A stretch of DNA of 64,000 nucleotides from Bacteroidota bacterium (GCA_018266435.1 JAFEAL010000009.1:43041-107040); one strand, 5' to 3'. Positions 28,031 to 37,811 are shown, numbered from the stretch's first letter. Program-made: numbers and translations. Notes: a model not told the origin generated them from the letters alone.

Positions 28031-29548
28031 CTACCGTGATCTTCTTTTCGGAGCCGAACCAAAGAGCATTCCAAAAACTCCGCGCACAATTTCTTTTCCC
28101 ACTTGCTTGGTGATGGGCGAAGACAGCACTTGTTCGATTGTGCTTTTTTCAGGGCGACCTTTGGTTACCGGAGGAGCCGATTGTTGTTCTGACTGGTGCG
28201 ATTGTATGCGTTCATTCAGTAATTCGAAGGCACTTACCGGGTCAACTGAATCTTTGTATTTTTTAAAGAGGTCTGATTGATCAAGATATGTTTGATATTC
28301 CAGGTCACCGAGTGGACCCATAAACGAAGCAGGCGGAGCCAAATGTGTGACAACCGTTTCGGTCGGGATTCCTTTTTCATCTAATACCGTTATCAGTGCC
28401 TGGCCAATGCCCAATTGGGTAAATACTTTTTCCAAGTCATAAAAATCAGATTTGGGAAATGTTTTGATCGTTTCCCTTAAGTCTTTCACATCGTTGGGTG
28501 TAAAGGCGCGAATGACATGGTGCACGCGGTTGCCTAACTGACCGAGCACCGAAGACGGAATGTCTTGAGTCATTTGCGTGCAAAAGAAAATACCCACTCC
28601 TTTTGAGCGGATCAGCCGGATCACTTGTTCAATCTGATCCATAAATGCAACAGGAGCATCTTTAAAAAGCAGGTGAGCCTCGTCTAAAAAGAAAACCAAC
28701 TTGGGTTTATCCAGGTCTCCTGCTTCAGGAAGTTTATGGTACAACTCGGCTAACAGCGAAAGCATGAATGTGGAAAAAATCATCGGCTGACTCTGTACAT
28801 CTGATACATTGAGTAGGCTGATTGTTCCCCTCCCATCCACTTTTTCAAATAAGTCCTGCACATCAAAAGAGGGCTCGCCAAAAATGGGCGAAACACCTTG
28901 CTGTTCCAAGGCAACAATTTTTCTTAAAATTGTACTGGCCGTGGCTCCTGAAATTTTGCCGTAACTTTCTTTTATTTCAGCAGCACCCGCACCTTCGGTG
29001 AGGTAGTTCAATACTTTCTTCAGGTCATTCAAATCAACTATCGGCAATTTTTTATCATCGGCATACTTAAACAAAATCATCAGTACGCCACTCTGCACAT
29101 CATTCAATTCTAAAATTTTAGTAAGCAATACCGGCCCAAATTCGGTAACAGTAGCTCGCATTTGGGTGCCCTTCTTTCCACTGAGTGAATAGAGTTCAAC
29201 AGGAAAACCGGATGGTGCGTAATTGATATTTAGTGCTTGTGCCCTTTCATTTATTTTATCATTATTGGTTCCTTCTTTTGCCATCCCGCTCAAATCACCT
29301 TTCATGTCAGGCATAAAAACGGAAACACCGGCAGCCGATAGTTGTTCGGCTATTAATTGAAGAGTACGTGTTTTTCCTGAGCCGGTGGCACCCGTTACTA
29401 ATCCGTGACGGTTCATCATGCGCAAAGCTAAATTCACTTTTGCATTGGCAATAATTTCACCATTGTAAACTCCGGCTCCAAGAAAAATGGAGCTTCCCTG
29501 ATAAGAATATGATTTTTGTACGGATGCAATAAATGATTCTTTTGACAT
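28031..29548 (-). CDS. HerA-like ATPase (DUF853/YjgR family)
   Basis: 505 residues. Walker A is GATGSGKTRT at about 53-62, Walker B is KLVFFLDEAHLLF near 285-297, and a FCTQMTQDIPSSVLGQLGNRVHH block follows. These fit the YjgR/DUF853 branch of HerA/FtsK-type ATPases. The Pro/Gln-rich hydrophilic region near 445-475 is a linker before the C-terminal helix. Members are often called helicase-like, but their substrate is not known. No NurA nuclease lies beside it, so it is not the archaeal HerA-NurA pair. Confidence 0.87.
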   Translation of the reverse strand: MSKESFIASVQKSYSYQGSSIFLGAGVYNGEIIANAKVNLALRMMNRHGLVTGATGSGKTRTLQLIAEQLSAAGVSVFMPDMKGDLSGMAKEGTNNDKINERAQALNINYAPSGFPVELYSLSGKKGTQMRATVTEFGPVLLTKILELNDVQSGVLMILFKYADDKKLPIVDLNDLKKVLNYLTEGAGAAEIKESYGKISGATASTILRKIVALEQQGVSPIFGEPSFDVQDLFEKVDGRGTISLLNVSDVQSQPMIFSTFMLSLLAELYHKLPEAGDLDKPKLVFFLDEAHLLFKDAPVAFMDQIEQVIRLIRSKGVGIFFCTQMTQDIPSSVLGQLGNRVHHVIRAFTPNDVKDLRETIKTFPKSDFYDLEKVFTQLGIGQALITVLDEKGIPTETVVTHLAPPASFMGPLGDLEYQTYLDQSDLFKKYKDSVDPVSAFELLNERIQSHQSEQQSAPPVTKGRPEKSTIEQVLSSPITKQVGKEIVRGVFGMLFGSAPKRRSR

Positions 29549-29587
29549 AGCTCAGATTACCAGTTGCAGATATTCGTTATTTTCAGG

Positions 29588-30100
29588 TTATAATTTTTTC
29601 TTGTAGAGCCAGTCAACTTGTGGATCATCACCCATTTGAAAGATATGTTCGCTGAAACGTTCAAATCCCCACTTGGTATAAAATTTTTGCGCTCGTACAT
29701 TTTTTTCCCATACCCCCAGCCACATCCACTCGTATTTTTTCTTTTGGGCATACTCCAATCCCTGGTTCATAAGTTTTCTGGCGGCTGCGCCCCCCTGGTA
29801 ATCACGATGAACGTATAAGCGCTGTAGTTCAATGTTGTTGCTCCCCAACTGTTGATTCACTTCTGAGTTTTTTCGTAGTCGAAGAAACCCGATGATTTTC
29901 AGGTTGTCGAGGGCAATGTATAAAACGGAGTCAGGTTCTTTATATTCTGCAGTAAATTTTTCGAGGTTGTATGAATCTTTAAAAAAAAATTCCATGTTTT
30001 CAGAAGTATTGCTTTCGGCAAAGGTATCGGTGAATACTTCAATGGCCAGTTCACGAATGGCTGGAACTTCTTCAATCTTGGCTTTGCGTATTCTGATCAT
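29588..30100 (-). CDS. GNAT family N-acetyltransferase
   Basis: 170 residues. The acetyl-CoA binding motif A is recognisable at about 90-112 (LQRLYVHRDYQGGAAARKLMNQGLEYA), followed by WLGVWEKNVRAQKFYTKWGF, the typical end of a GNAT domain. Acceptor unknown. A near-consensus -7 element (TACTTTCG, on the - strand) lies just upstream of the ATG. Confidence 0.87.
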   Translation of the reverse strand: MIRIRKAKIEEVPAIRELAIEVFTDTFAESNTSENMEFFFKDSYNLEKFTAEYKEPDSVLYIALDNLKIIGFLRLRKNSEVNQQLGSNNIELQRLYVHRDYQGGAAARKLMNQGLEYAQKKKYEWMWLGVWEKNVRAQKFYTKWGFERFSEHIFQMGDDPQVDWLYKKKL

Positions 30101-30201
30101 AAAAACGAAAGTAACTAAAAAATAAATCTATTCTGAGTGTGAAGGTGTGACAAAAAACCACGGTGCATAAACCTGAAAAGTTCATTCAACACCTACTAAA
30201 A

Positions 30202-30236
30202 AAAGCGAAGAATCCCGGCCAGGGATTCTTCGCTTT
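30202..30236 (-). terminator. intrinsic terminator behind ompH
   Basis: A perfect 15-bp stem (AAAGCGAAGAATCCC / GGGATTCTTCGCTTT) with a 5-base loop. On the - strand it is followed by a run of T, and it lies 26 bases after the stop of the OmpH gene. Confidence 0.85.
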
Positions 30237-30262
30237 ACTCAGCAAGCTGATCTAACCAATGC

Positions 30263-30886
30263 TTATTTTTTCTTGGTCTTAGTGGTATCTGATTTTACCG
30301 GGTGTTCTTTCTCGGCCTTGTACTCATCGTTCAGGCCTTTTACCACATCGTTAGAAATATCAATACCAGGAACGCCAAACAGTACATCGCTGCTTTGATC
30401 AAATTTAAGCACCACCTGCAGGCCACTTCCTTCGGCATATTTTTTCAAGAAGGCTGTAATGCGGTTGTACAACGACTCAGTGAGCCGGGCTTGGTCATTT
30501 GCCACTTCCTGTTCAAGACTTTGCTGGTAGAGGCGAAAATTCTGTTGTTTTTTTCCTAAATCTTCTTCCAGTGCTTTAGCTTGACCAATGGTAAGGTTCG
30601 ATAAGTTTTTCTGATAAGCATTGATTTCGTTTTGCAGACTTTGGCCGCGAGTCTGCAAATCCTGATCTAATTTTTTTCCTTTTGCTTCTAAAATGCTTTT
30701 CTGTTCTTTAAAAAAGTCGTAATGCTTCAGCACGCTATCCGATTTGATATAGGCAAATTTCAGGTCGGCAGGTGCCGTTACAGTTGACTCACCAGCATGG
30801 TGACCTTTGCCGGAGAAGTGTAGGTAAAACAACACAGCCACCGCCACTAAAAGAATTCCATTGAGGATTAACGAGAGATTTTTCAT
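30263..30886 (-). CDS. OmpH/Skp family periplasmic chaperone
   Basis: 207 residues from the ATG at 30886. One N-terminal hydrophobic segment (about 4-25) may be an uncleaved signal anchor. Then comes KFAYIKSDSVLKHYDFFKEQK, the OmpH/Skp start, and a long coiled coil (about 60-135) of charged heptads, ending in strands and a Lys-rich tail. Skp-type proteins hold outer-membrane proteins soluble on their way to the Bam complex. A -7 element (TATCTTTG on the - strand) precedes it and a strong terminator follows, so it is a single-gene unit. Confidence 0.87.
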   Translation of the reverse strand: MKNLSLILNGILLVAVAVLFYLHFSGKGHHAGESTVTAPADLKFAYIKSDSVLKHYDFFKEQKSILEAKGKKLDQDLQTRGQSLQNEINAYQKNLSNLTIGQAKALEEDLGKKQQNFRLYQQSLEQEVANDQARLTESLYNRITAFLKKYAEGSGLQVVLKFDQSSDVLFGVPGIDISNDVVKGLNDEYKAEKEHPVKSDTTKTKKK

Positions 30887-30910
30887 TTCCAAATAAATTA
30901 TTTAAGGCCG

Positions 30911-30918
30911 CAAAGATA
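30911..30918 (-). promoter_or_regulatory. TAnnTTTG -7 promoter element for ompH
   Basis: Read on the - strand the sequence is TATCTTTG, an exact match to the Bacteroidota -7 consensus, 25 bases before the ATG at 30886. No clear -33 TTG. Confidence 0.5.
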
Positions 30919-30939
30919 AGAGGATTTTGTTATCCTCCA

Positions 30940-31449
30940 TCACTTATACCACTCGGCATACATCGGGTAGTTACGAGCTGTGCGGGCAATGACTTCTTTC
31001 ATTTCAGGGCCTGCATCCTTTACCCTTCTAGCCGGGGTGCCTACATATATGCTTCCCGGCTCTACTTTAGTGCCCGGTAAAATAACAGCCCCGGCCGCAA
31101 TCACCGATCCGGTCCCGATCACGGCATCGTCCATGACGATGGCCCCCATACCAATCAATACATTATCTTCGATGGTGCAGCCGTGAACAATGGCGCTGTG
31201 TGCAATGGAAACATTATTGCCGATAATCACTTTAGCCTTTTGATACGTGCAATGAATGATCGCCCCATCCTGAATATTGGTATTGTTGCCTATGGTAATG
31301 GAGTGCACATCGCCCCGCACCACTGCATTGAACCATACGGTGCAGTTGTCGCCCATCGTCACCTCGCCCACTACGGTAGCGTTATCGGCAAGGAAACAAT
31401 TAGAACCAAATTTTGGTGAATGACCACGAATAGTTTTGATAAGAGCCAT
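30940..31449 (-). CDS. gamma-carbonic anhydrase family hexapeptide-repeat protein
   Basis: 169 residues, a left-handed beta helix with repeated [LIV]-G-x4 units: NATVVGEVTMGDNCTVWFNAVVRGDVHSITIGNNTNIQDGAIIH. The three metal-binding histidines of the family appear in DGAIIHCT and SIAHSAIVHGC. These proteins are homologues of gamma-carbonic anhydrase and YrdA; many have no measured activity. Confidence 0.88.
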   Translation of the reverse strand: MALIKTIRGHSPKFGSNCFLADNATVVGEVTMGDNCTVWFNAVVRGDVHSITIGNNTNIQDGAIIHCTYQKAKVIIGNNVSIAHSAIVHGCTIEDNVLIGMGAIVMDDAVIGTGSVIAAGAVILPGTKVEPGSIYVGTPARRVKDAGPEMKEVIARTARNYPMYAEWYK

Positions 31450-31500
31450 AAGAATATATAGTTCAAAATTTCAAATTCAAGATTGATAGGTTAACGCTAA

Positions 31501-32400
31501 TCATCTGAAAAATTTTATCATTCGGGGCAAGACTTCAATTTTTGCCGGCAGCCTGCCCGCCAGTTCTCCTTCTGCTTCGATTAGTGTTGTTTCTCCGGAA
31601 GTCAACTTCAAAGAAGTGCAGGAATTATATTCAATTTGCCGGCTGTTGATTTTGGTTTTGGTTTTGATCTTTTGCAGAAGGCCTAAAAATTTCAAAAGCC
31701 TGACCTCACCTACCAAAAAAGTATTTAAAAGTTCATCATCAGGCCGGGCATCAGGGGCTATATACATCGAATTGCCAAACGAAACTCCGTTGGCTACGGC
31801 AAAAACCCGCACGTTTCCGCTCCATTGCCAATGAATTGCATCAACAGACAACGGTTGTGGCTGGTGAGTGAAAAAAGTAGCAATGATAGCTTTGAGGTAT
31901 GTCAACAATGGTCCAAGCGCACGATCACTGTTTTGTAAACGCTTCACCACGTCAGGCCCCATGCCTATGCTGCAGGCATTAATAAAATATTCGGTTACAG
32001 GTTCGCCATTTTCATTGATGCATGAAATCTTCCCTATATCAGTAGGTATGGGTTTGTTTAACTCCAACAAACCGGATATATTATTTCCACCGGGCTTGAA
32101 TCCACATAGTTTAGCAAAATCATTTCCAGTGCCCAGCGGGATAATTCCCAAACTAGGTAGTTCTGAGGCGCCAGCGGTAAGTATTCCGTTCAATACCTGA
32201 TGCAGCGTACCATCTCCACCAGCTGCTAAAATAATTTCAAAATTTAAAGCAACCGCTTGAGCTGCTAATTCTTTAGCGTGATTAGGATACTGTGTTTCAA
32301 AAACAGTCACATCCGATTTTTCTTGCAGCAAAGGATAAATTATGCGATAGAAAATCTTCTTTTTTCGAGAAATACCATTGAGTACAACTGCTACTTTCAT
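31501..32400 (-). CDS. YegS/diacylglycerol-kinase-like lipid kinase
   Basis: 299 residues from the ATG at 32400 (MKVAVVLNG...); the longer open frame upstream has no role. The nucleotide-binding loop AAGGDGTLHQVLNGIL near 60-75 and GIIPLGTGNDFAKL define the diacylglycerol-kinase catalytic domain of bacterial YegS/DgkB proteins. It phosphorylates a lipid such as diacylglycerol or a sphingoid base; Bacteroidota make sphingolipids, so that option is open. It is divergent from miaB, with 62 bases between start codons. Confidence 0.88.
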   Translation of the reverse strand: MKVAVVLNGISRKKKIFYRIIYPLLQEKSDVTVFETQYPNHAKELAAQAVALNFEIILAAGGDGTLHQVLNGILTAGASELPSLGIIPLGTGNDFAKLCGFKPGGNNISGLLELNKPIPTDIGKISCINENGEPVTEYFINACSIGMGPDVVKRLQNSDRALGPLLTYLKAIIATFFTHQPQPLSVDAIHWQWSGNVRVFAVANGVSFGNSMYIAPDARPDDELLNTFLVGEVRLLKFLGLLQKIKTKTKINSRQIEYNSCTSLKLTSGETTLIEAEGELAGRLPAKIEVLPRMIKFFR

Positions 32401-32436
32401 GTCTGCCAATCTGTCATCAAAGATGAATATTTTCTT

Positions 32437-32444
32437 TAAATTTG
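32437..32444 (+). promoter_or_regulatory. TAnnTTTG -7 promoter element for miaB
   Basis: TAAATTTG, exact match to the -7 consensus, 18 bases before the miaB ATG at 32463. Confidence 0.5.
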
Positions 32445-32462
32445 CAGTCCGAAATTCATACA

Positions 32463-33917
32463 ATGGAGAATTTGATTCAGGATATCGAGATTTTGGGAGA
32501 GGGCAGGATTCCCACCGAAGAGGTAAAAACTACGGCCGATTATAACTCGGGAAACAAGCGTAAACTCTACATCGAAAGCTATGGCTGCCAGATGAATTTT
32601 TCTGACAGTGAAATCGTAGCTTCCATCCTGCACAAAGAAGGCTTTGACACTACTTCAGATATCGCCCAGGCTGACCTGATTTTTTTGAATACATGCTCCA
32701 TCCGCGAGAAAGCCGAACAAACGGTGCGCAACCGGCTCAACCACATTAACGGATTAAAGAAAAAAAAACCCGAAATGATGGTGGGCGTACTCGGCTGCAT
32801 GGCCGAGCGACTGAAAACTAAATTACTGGAAGAAGAAAAAATTGTTGACCTCATTGCCGGGCCTGATGCCTACCGCGATCTGCCTCAGCTTATTTCACAA
32901 GTTGATGAGGGCAGCAAAGCCGTAAATACATTTCTCTCGCGCGAAGAAACCTATGCCGACATCAGCCCCGTGCGGTTAAACTCCAACGGGGTTACCGCCT
33001 TCATTTCCATCATGCGCGGGTGCGACAACATGTGCTCTTTTTGCGTGGTGCCTTTTACCCGTGGCCGCGAACGCAGCCGCGACCCGCACTCCATTGTGAC
33101 CGAAGCCCGGCAACTATTTGAACAAGGCTATCGCGAGGTAACACTACTTGGGCAGAATGTAGATTCTTACAAATGGAGCGAAGAAGAAAACAACAAAGCA
33201 AGACTGGAAAAAATTGAAGCAGGCGGGGTTGTCAACTTTGCCAACCTGCTGGAAAGGGTAGCACAAATCCATCCCAACTTGCGTGTGCGTTTCTCCACTT
33301 CTCACCCCAAAGACATTACCGATGATGTGTTGCTTGCTATGGCAAAACACGAAAACATCTGCAAAAACATTCATTTACCGGTACAAAGCGGAAGCAGCCG
33401 GATATTGGAACTAATGAACCGGGGCTACACACGCGAGTGGTATTTAGACCGTGTGAAAAGCATTCGTGCAATTTTAGGAGACGAGTGCGGCATTACCTCA
33501 GATATGATTGCCGGGTTTTGTACCGAAACAGATGAAGAACATCAGCAAACCATTTCGTTGATGGAGCAAGTACAGTACGATTTTTCATTCATGTTTTTTT
33601 ACTCCGAGCGGCCCGGCACACTTGCCGCAAAGAAATATACCGATGACATTCCGTTAGAAATAAAAAAGAAACGTCTGGACGAAATCATTAAAAAACAAAC
33701 AGAGCTTTCAACACTGCGCAACCAAAAAGACCTGAACAAAATTCATAAAGTACTGATCGAAGGACCTTCGCGCAGGTCAGAAGATTTTTTACAAGGGAGA
33801 AATTCAGCAAATAAAGTAGTGATTTTTCCTAAAGGAACTAAGAAGAAAGGCGAGTATACCAACGTTGTAGTAGAAAGTTGTTCGCCCGCTACATTGTTTG
33901 GCAGAATCATTGATTGA
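32463..33917 (+). CDS. miaB: tRNA-2-methylthio-N6-dimethylallyladenosine synthase MiaB
   Basis: 484 residues from the ATG at 32463 (a TTG seven codons upstream lies in the -7 promoter element and is unlikely). Domains: UPF0004 N-terminal cluster domain with [30 protein letters not shown] and GVLGCMAE; radical SAM domain with [19 protein letters not shown]-terminal TRAM domain (about 420-484). It adds the methylthio group to i6A37 of tRNA. The next gene follows after 33 bases. Confidence 0.95.
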   Translation: MENLIQDIEILGEGRIPTEEVKTTADYNSGNKRKLYIESYGCQMNFSDSEIVASILHKEGFDTTSDIAQADLIFLNTCSIREKAEQTVRNRLNHINGLKKKKPEMMVGVLGCMAERLKTKLLEEEKIVDLIAGPDAYRDLPQLISQVDEGSKAVNTFLSREETYADISPVRLNSNGVTAFISIMRGCDNMCSFCVVPFTRGRERSRDPHSIVTEARQLFEQGYREVTLLGQNVDSYKWSEEENNKARLEKIEAGGVVNFANLLERVAQIHPNLRVRFSTSHPKDITDDVLLAMAKHENICKNIHLPVQSGSSRILELMNRGYTREWYLDRVKSIRAILGDECGITSDMIAGFCTETDEEHQQTISLMEQVQYDFSFMFFYSERPGTLAAKKYTDDIPLEIKKKRLDEIIKKQTELSTLRNQKDLNKIHKVLIEGPSRRSEDFLQGRNSANKVVIFPKGTKKKGEYTNVVVESCSPATLFGRIID

Positions 33918-33950
33918 AAACGAAGGTGGACGTTTGGAACCAGAAATCAA

Positions 33951-35198
33951 ATGGCAAGTACAGAATCAGAAATACAAAATATAAAACAACGGTTTGGCAT
34001 CATCGGCAATGCATCCTTGCTGAATAATGCCGTGCGCATAGCCATGCAAGTGGCACCTACCGATATGTCTGTACTGATTACGGGCGAAAGCGGAAGCGGC
34101 AAAGAATCGTTTTCAAAAATCATTCATAGTCTCAGCCACCGTAAGCATGGCCCACTCACTGCCATTAACTGCGGGTCCATCCCTGAGGGCACTATCGACT
34201 CAGAATTATTTGGCCACGAAAAAGGTTCATTTACCGGAGCACACGAGGCACGCAAAGGATATTTTGAAGTAACCAATGGCGGCACCATGTTTCTTGATGA
34301 AATTGGAGAAATGCCCCTGAGCACACAAGCCCGGTTGCTGCGTGTGCTGGAGTATGGCGAGTATATTAAAGTAGGTTCTTCAAAAGTGATGAAAACCGAT
34401 GTGCGCGTAGTAGCGGCAACCAATGTAAACTTATTGAATAAAGTAAGCGAAAACCGCTTTCGCGAAGATTTGTATTACCGGCTAAATTCCGTGCCCATTT
34501 ACGTTCCTCCCCTGCGCGAACGCGACAAAGATGTGGAGTTGTTGTTTAGAAAATTTGCCGCTGATTTTGCCGAGAAGTATAAAGTGAAACCGATCACTCT
34601 TACCGAGGAGGCTAAAAATATTTTATTGAAGTATCGTTTTCCGGGCAATATTCGTCAGTTAAAAAACCTGGTAGAACAGATTTCTGTTCTCTCCACCGAT
34701 CAAAAAGAAATTGATGCCACTACGATTCAAAATTATATTCCCAGAGAACCTACGTTACCTGCTTTGGTGAATGGGCATACCCATGATGTATCTGAGCGCG
34801 AAATTCTTTACAAAGTGCTTTTCGATTTAAAAAAAGATGTAACTGATGTAAAAAAATTAGTGCTCGAAATTTTTGCCAACCCTACGCAGGCGGCTGAATT
34901 AATTAAGAACAACACTCATTTATTTGAAGGATTGCAAGAATCTAAAACATCCAATGAGCAACCCGTGGTGTTAAATATCAACCCCTCCACAAAACCACCA
35001 ACTGATCAGGAGGAGGAAGTACAGGATATTTCGCACGAAGCGGAAGACGACACGCTTTCAATCCAGAAAAAAGAAAAAGAACTGATTGTGCGGGCATTGA
35101 ATAAAAACAAAAACAAACGCAAATATGCGGCACGCGATTTGGGGATATCCGAAAGAACCTTGTATCGCAAAATCAAAGAGTATAACTTGGAAAAATGA
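33951..35198 (+). CDS. sigma-54-dependent activator without receiver domain
   Basis: 415 residues. It starts almost directly with the AAA+ domain: Walker A GESGSGKE at 45-52, sigma-54 contact loop GSFTGA at 92-97 (the common form is GAFTGA), Walker B GGTMFLDEIGEM and Arg-finger region RFREDLYYRLN. After a low-complexity linker (about 340-365) comes a Fis-type helix-turn-helix (RKYAARDLGISERTLYRKIKEY). No sensor or receiver domain is present, so activity may be set by expression or by a partner. It overlaps the LptE-like gene by 4 bases (ATGA), and this order suggests envelope-related control; that is inference. Confidence 0.9.
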   Translation: MASTESEIQNIKQRFGIIGNASLLNNAVRIAMQVAPTDMSVLITGESGSGKESFSKIIHSLSHRKHGPLTAINCGSIPEGTIDSELFGHEKGSFTGAHEARKGYFEVTNGGTMFLDEIGEMPLSTQARLLRVLEYGEYIKVGSSKVMKTDVRVVAATNVNLLNKVSENRFREDLYYRLNSVPIYVPPLRERDKDVELLFRKFAADFAEKYKVKPITLTEEAKNILLKYRFPGNIRQLKNLVEQISVLSTDQKEIDATTIQNYIPREPTLPALVNGHTHDVSEREILYKVLFDLKKDVTDVKKLVLEIFANPTQAAELIKNNTHLFEGLQESKTSNEQPVVLNINPSTKPPTDQEEEVQDISHEAEDDTLSIQKKEKELIVRALNKNKNKRKYAARDLGISERTLYRKIKEYNLEK

Positions 35199-35737
35199 TG
35201 ACTCGCTTTATCTGCCGACTCTTACCCTTAGCTTTTGTAGTGTTTGTATTTTCGTTGTCAGGCTGCATGAAGTACTCGCTTACAGGCGCCTCGACCAACG
35301 CAAAAACCATACAGGTCGATCCGTTCTTTAATAACACCGAACTGGGGCCGGCTAACCTAGGCCAAACCGTTACCAACCTTATAAAAGATTATTACCAACA
35401 AAGCTCAAGCTTACGGGTGGTACCTTCCAATGGCGAACTTCAGATTGAAGGCACAATAGTAACCTACTCCACCACCCCAATAGCCCCACAGGCAAGTTCA
35501 GGAACGGGTGTTACTGCTTCGCCCAACTATGCAGCCCAAACCCGGTTAACCATTGCCCTGTCGGTAAGCTATGTGGATAACCTGGAACCCAAGAACAGTT
35601 TTAAAGACAGAAGTTTCAGTTTCTATGCCGATTTCGATAACTCCCAAGATTTCTACTCTGTACAGTCAAGCCTGGAGACCAAAATATTCAATCAAATACT
35701 GATTGACATCTTCAATGCCACCATTGCCAACTGGTAG
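35195..35737 (+). CDS. LptE-like outer-membrane LPS assembly lipoprotein
   Basis: 180 residues. Lipoprotein signal ending at LSGC. The mature part begins KYSLTGASTNAKTIQVDPFFNNTELGPANLGQTVTNLIKDYY, the pattern of Bacteroidota LptE/lipoprotein family proteins with the LptE-like beta-alpha sandwich. LptE plugs LptD and helps place LPS in the outer membrane. Start codon overlaps the activator gene. Confidence 0.82.
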   Translation: MMTRFICRLLPLAFVVFVFSLSGCMKYSLTGASTNAKTIQVDPFFNNTELGPANLGQTVTNLIKDYYQQSSSLRVVPSNGELQIEGTIVTYSTTPIAPQASSGTGVTASPNYAAQTRLTIALSVSYVDNLEPKNSFKDRSFSFYADFDNSQDFYSVQSSLETKIFNQILIDIFNATIANW

Positions 35738-35794
35738 CTTGCTTCCACAAGGATTTTGACTACATTTACTTTCCTGCTAAAAAATACTTGTCGC

Positions 35795-36622
35795 GTGGAT
35801 AAGGATCGTTTCAATCAATTGTTTGTCAACTACACTGCGCTGACACCTGACGAAGCTGGTGAATTAGTTAATCTAGTAAGCGACTTTCCTTACAGCCAAA
35901 TAATACACAATTTGGCAGCCCGGGCTTCGCAAGATGCCCACTTGGCTAACCAGGAAAACATTTTGCACCTTAGTGCCATTTACAGCACTGATCGCTCCGC
36001 CCTAAAAACAGTGATGGTTGCACCCCGGCAAAAAAGAATTGAGTTCGTTTTGCCAAACCCAGAGAATACTCAACCAACTCTTGCCGCTTCAGACAATCAA
36101 AAAAGCCTGTACGAACGGGTAATGGAAGATTTTGAAGCCATGCATGCAGCCAAACGCAAATATGAAGCGTTGGTTGATACATTAGAGCAAGCCCATGCTT
36201 TGCCGCTGGCTGAAAATAGACCAGAAAAAAAAACAGAGAAAGCAGAATTAGAGAAAAAGACAGAACTTCAAAAAAAAGCAACAGAGGCCAAGGGCAATAA
36301 CATCATTGATGAAATCAAATCCACGAGAAAAAAAATAAAACCAGAAGGGGAAAAACAAAAAGAGCAGGGTGAAATCATTGATCAGTTTATCAAGGCACAG
36401 CCTGCCATCTCCCGGCCACAGCCGTCCAAAAAAGGGCTGGATGAAGACCTCTCTGAACCAAGCAATCAGTTTAATGAAAGTATTGTTTCTGAAACACTTG
36501 TAGAAATCCTATTAAAACAGGGCAAAAAAGAAAAAGCCATTGAGGCCTTAAAAAAACTGATTTGGAAATTTCCACAGAAAAAGGCTTACTTTGCAGCCCA
36601 AATTGAAGAACTAAGAAAATAA
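35795..36622 (+). CDS. protein of unknown function with C-terminal TPR-like helices
   Basis: 275 residues if the GTG at 35795 is the start (VDKDRFNQLFVNY...); a TTG at 35756 is also possible. The N-terminal 90 residues are helical, the middle (about 120-215) is a very Lys/Glu-rich coiled coil, and the last 50 residues (ETLVEILLKQGKKEKAIEALKKLIWKFPQKKAYFAAQIEEL) look like one or two tetratricopeptide helices. It sits between lptE and secG, an order I recall for Bacteroidota. Probably a cytoplasmic scaffold; no function assigned. Confidence 0.75.
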   Translation: MDKDRFNQLFVNYTALTPDEAGELVNLVSDFPYSQIIHNLAARASQDAHLANQENILHLSAIYSTDRSALKTVMVAPRQKRIEFVLPNPENTQPTLAASDNQKSLYERVMEDFEAMHAAKRKYEALVDTLEQAHALPLAENRPEKKTEKAELEKKTELQKKATEAKGNNIIDEIKSTRKKIKPEGEKQKEQGEIIDQFIKAQPAISRPQPSKKGLDEDLSEPSNQFNESIVSETLVEILLKQGKKEKAIEALKKLIWKFPQKKAYFAAQIEELRK

Positions 36623-36626
36623 ATAT

Positions 36627-36956
36627 ATGTACATTTTACTGATCGGTTTAACTATTGTCAGCGCGGTGTTGTTGGTATTGGTTGTTTTAGCACAAAATTC
36701 AAAAGGAGGAGGCCTATCTAGCCAGTTTGGTGGCTCCGGTGCCAGTAATTTGATTGGCGTAAAAAAGACAGGCGATTTTTTAGAACGTGCTACTTGGGCA
36801 CTTGCCATCTCCATCATGGTATTTTCACTGGCAATCAACTTTACCACACCCAATGCGGTTAGCTCAGGCGATGAACTGATCGAAAAAGCAAAAGGTCAGC
36901 AAAGTGCACCTGTTATTCCCAAGGCTGCCCCGGCTACCGACAGCACCAAAAAATAA
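36627..36956 (+). CDS. secG: preprotein translocase subunit SecG
   Basis: 109 residues. Two membrane helices (about 1-20 and 52-72) with the SecG cytoplasmic loop between them, QNSKGGGLSSQFGGSGASNLIGVKKTGDFLERATW. The tail is short and rich in Ala/Pro/Lys. SecG assists SecYEG in protein export. It begins 4 bases after the TPR-like gene. Confidence 0.93.
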   Translation: MYILLIGLTIVSAVLLVLVVLAQNSKGGGLSSQFGGSGASNLIGVKKTGDFLERATWALAISIMVFSLAINFTTPNAVSSGDELIEKAKGQQSAPVIPKAAPATDSTKK

Positions 36957-36983
36957 GTAATTCTACTTTACTAAGTATTCCGG

Positions 36984-37811
36984 TCATTGAATTTTGACCG
37001 AAGTCATAGTCAATGACCCGCCAATAGCTTGGTCATTAAAGAATGAACAATTTTCGTTGTTTTGTTTTAATGCCATCACATACAGCAACGGAAGGTAATG
37101 CTCAGGTGTAGGCACGGCCAACTCAAAAACTTTGCCTTGCCGGTGATAATGAATAAGTGATGAATAATCTCCATCTTGGATAAATTCTTTCATTTTCATA
37201 CGTGCTTCTAAAGCCCATTCAAACCCAAAACCGGGCTCATCTAGTTTATCCCACGCCACTCTGCGCAGGTTATGAACCATGTTTCCGCTCCCGATGATTA
37301 ATACCCCCTTTTTGCGCAGGGCACTCAATTCACTTGCCATTTCAAAGTGATCTTGCGGAGATTTGTGGTAATCCAAACTCATTTCAATTACAGGCACATC
37401 TGCCTTGGGGTAAAAGTGCTTGATCACGCTCCAGGCGCCATGGTCAAGACCCCACGAGTGGGTTAGGCCTACCTCAGTTTTTTTTATTGCTTGCTGCGTT
37501 TCTCTTGCTAACTCCAAACTGCCCGGTGCCGAGTACTGTACTTCGTAAAGTTCTTTTGGAAAACCGCCAAAATCATGAATAGTTTTGGGTTGCTCCATGG
37601 CGGTAACGTGTGTTCCCTGAGTTTCCCAGTGAGCTGACACGCATAGTATGGCTTGTGGTTTTGGAATTGACTGAGCCTCTTCTCTAAATCCTTGCACAAA
37701 TTCGTTTTCTTCAATGGCATTCATGGGGCTGCCATGACCAAGAAAAAGTACAGGCATAGTATCCGTATTCAATAGCGAATTGAATCTTGTTTTTACTACC
37801 TGAGATGTCAT
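36984..37811 (-). CDS. DODA-type extradiol dioxygenase (YgiD-like)
   Basis: 275 residues, or 257 if translation starts at MPVLFLGHGSP. It belongs to the LigB-like class III extradiol dioxygenases: FLGHGSPMNA, CVSAHWETQG, HSWGLDHGAWSVI and IIGSGNMVHNLRR hold the His residues that bind the active-site metal. E. coli YgiD and plant DODA open the ring of L-DOPA; the natural substrate in bacteria is not known. Confidence 0.9.
   Translation of the reverse strand: MTSQVVKTRFNSLLNTDTMPVLFLGHGSPMNAIEENEFVQGFREEAQSIPKPQAILCVSAHWETQGTHVTAMEQPKTIHDFGGFPKELYEVQYSAPGSLELARETQQAIKKTEVGLTHSWGLDHGAWSVIKHFYPKADVPVIEMSLDYHKSPQDHFEMASELSALRKKGVLIIGSGNMVHNLRRVAWDKLDEPGFGFEWALEARMKMKEFIQDGDYSSLIHYHRQGKVFELAVPTPEHYLPLLYVMALKQNNENCSFFNDQAIGGSLTMTSVKIQ

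Noticed and set aside
36975..37005. Hairpin CGGTCA...TGACCG between secG and the dioxygenase gene
   Set aside because: Only six paired bases, overlaps the dioxygenase stop region and has no T-run.
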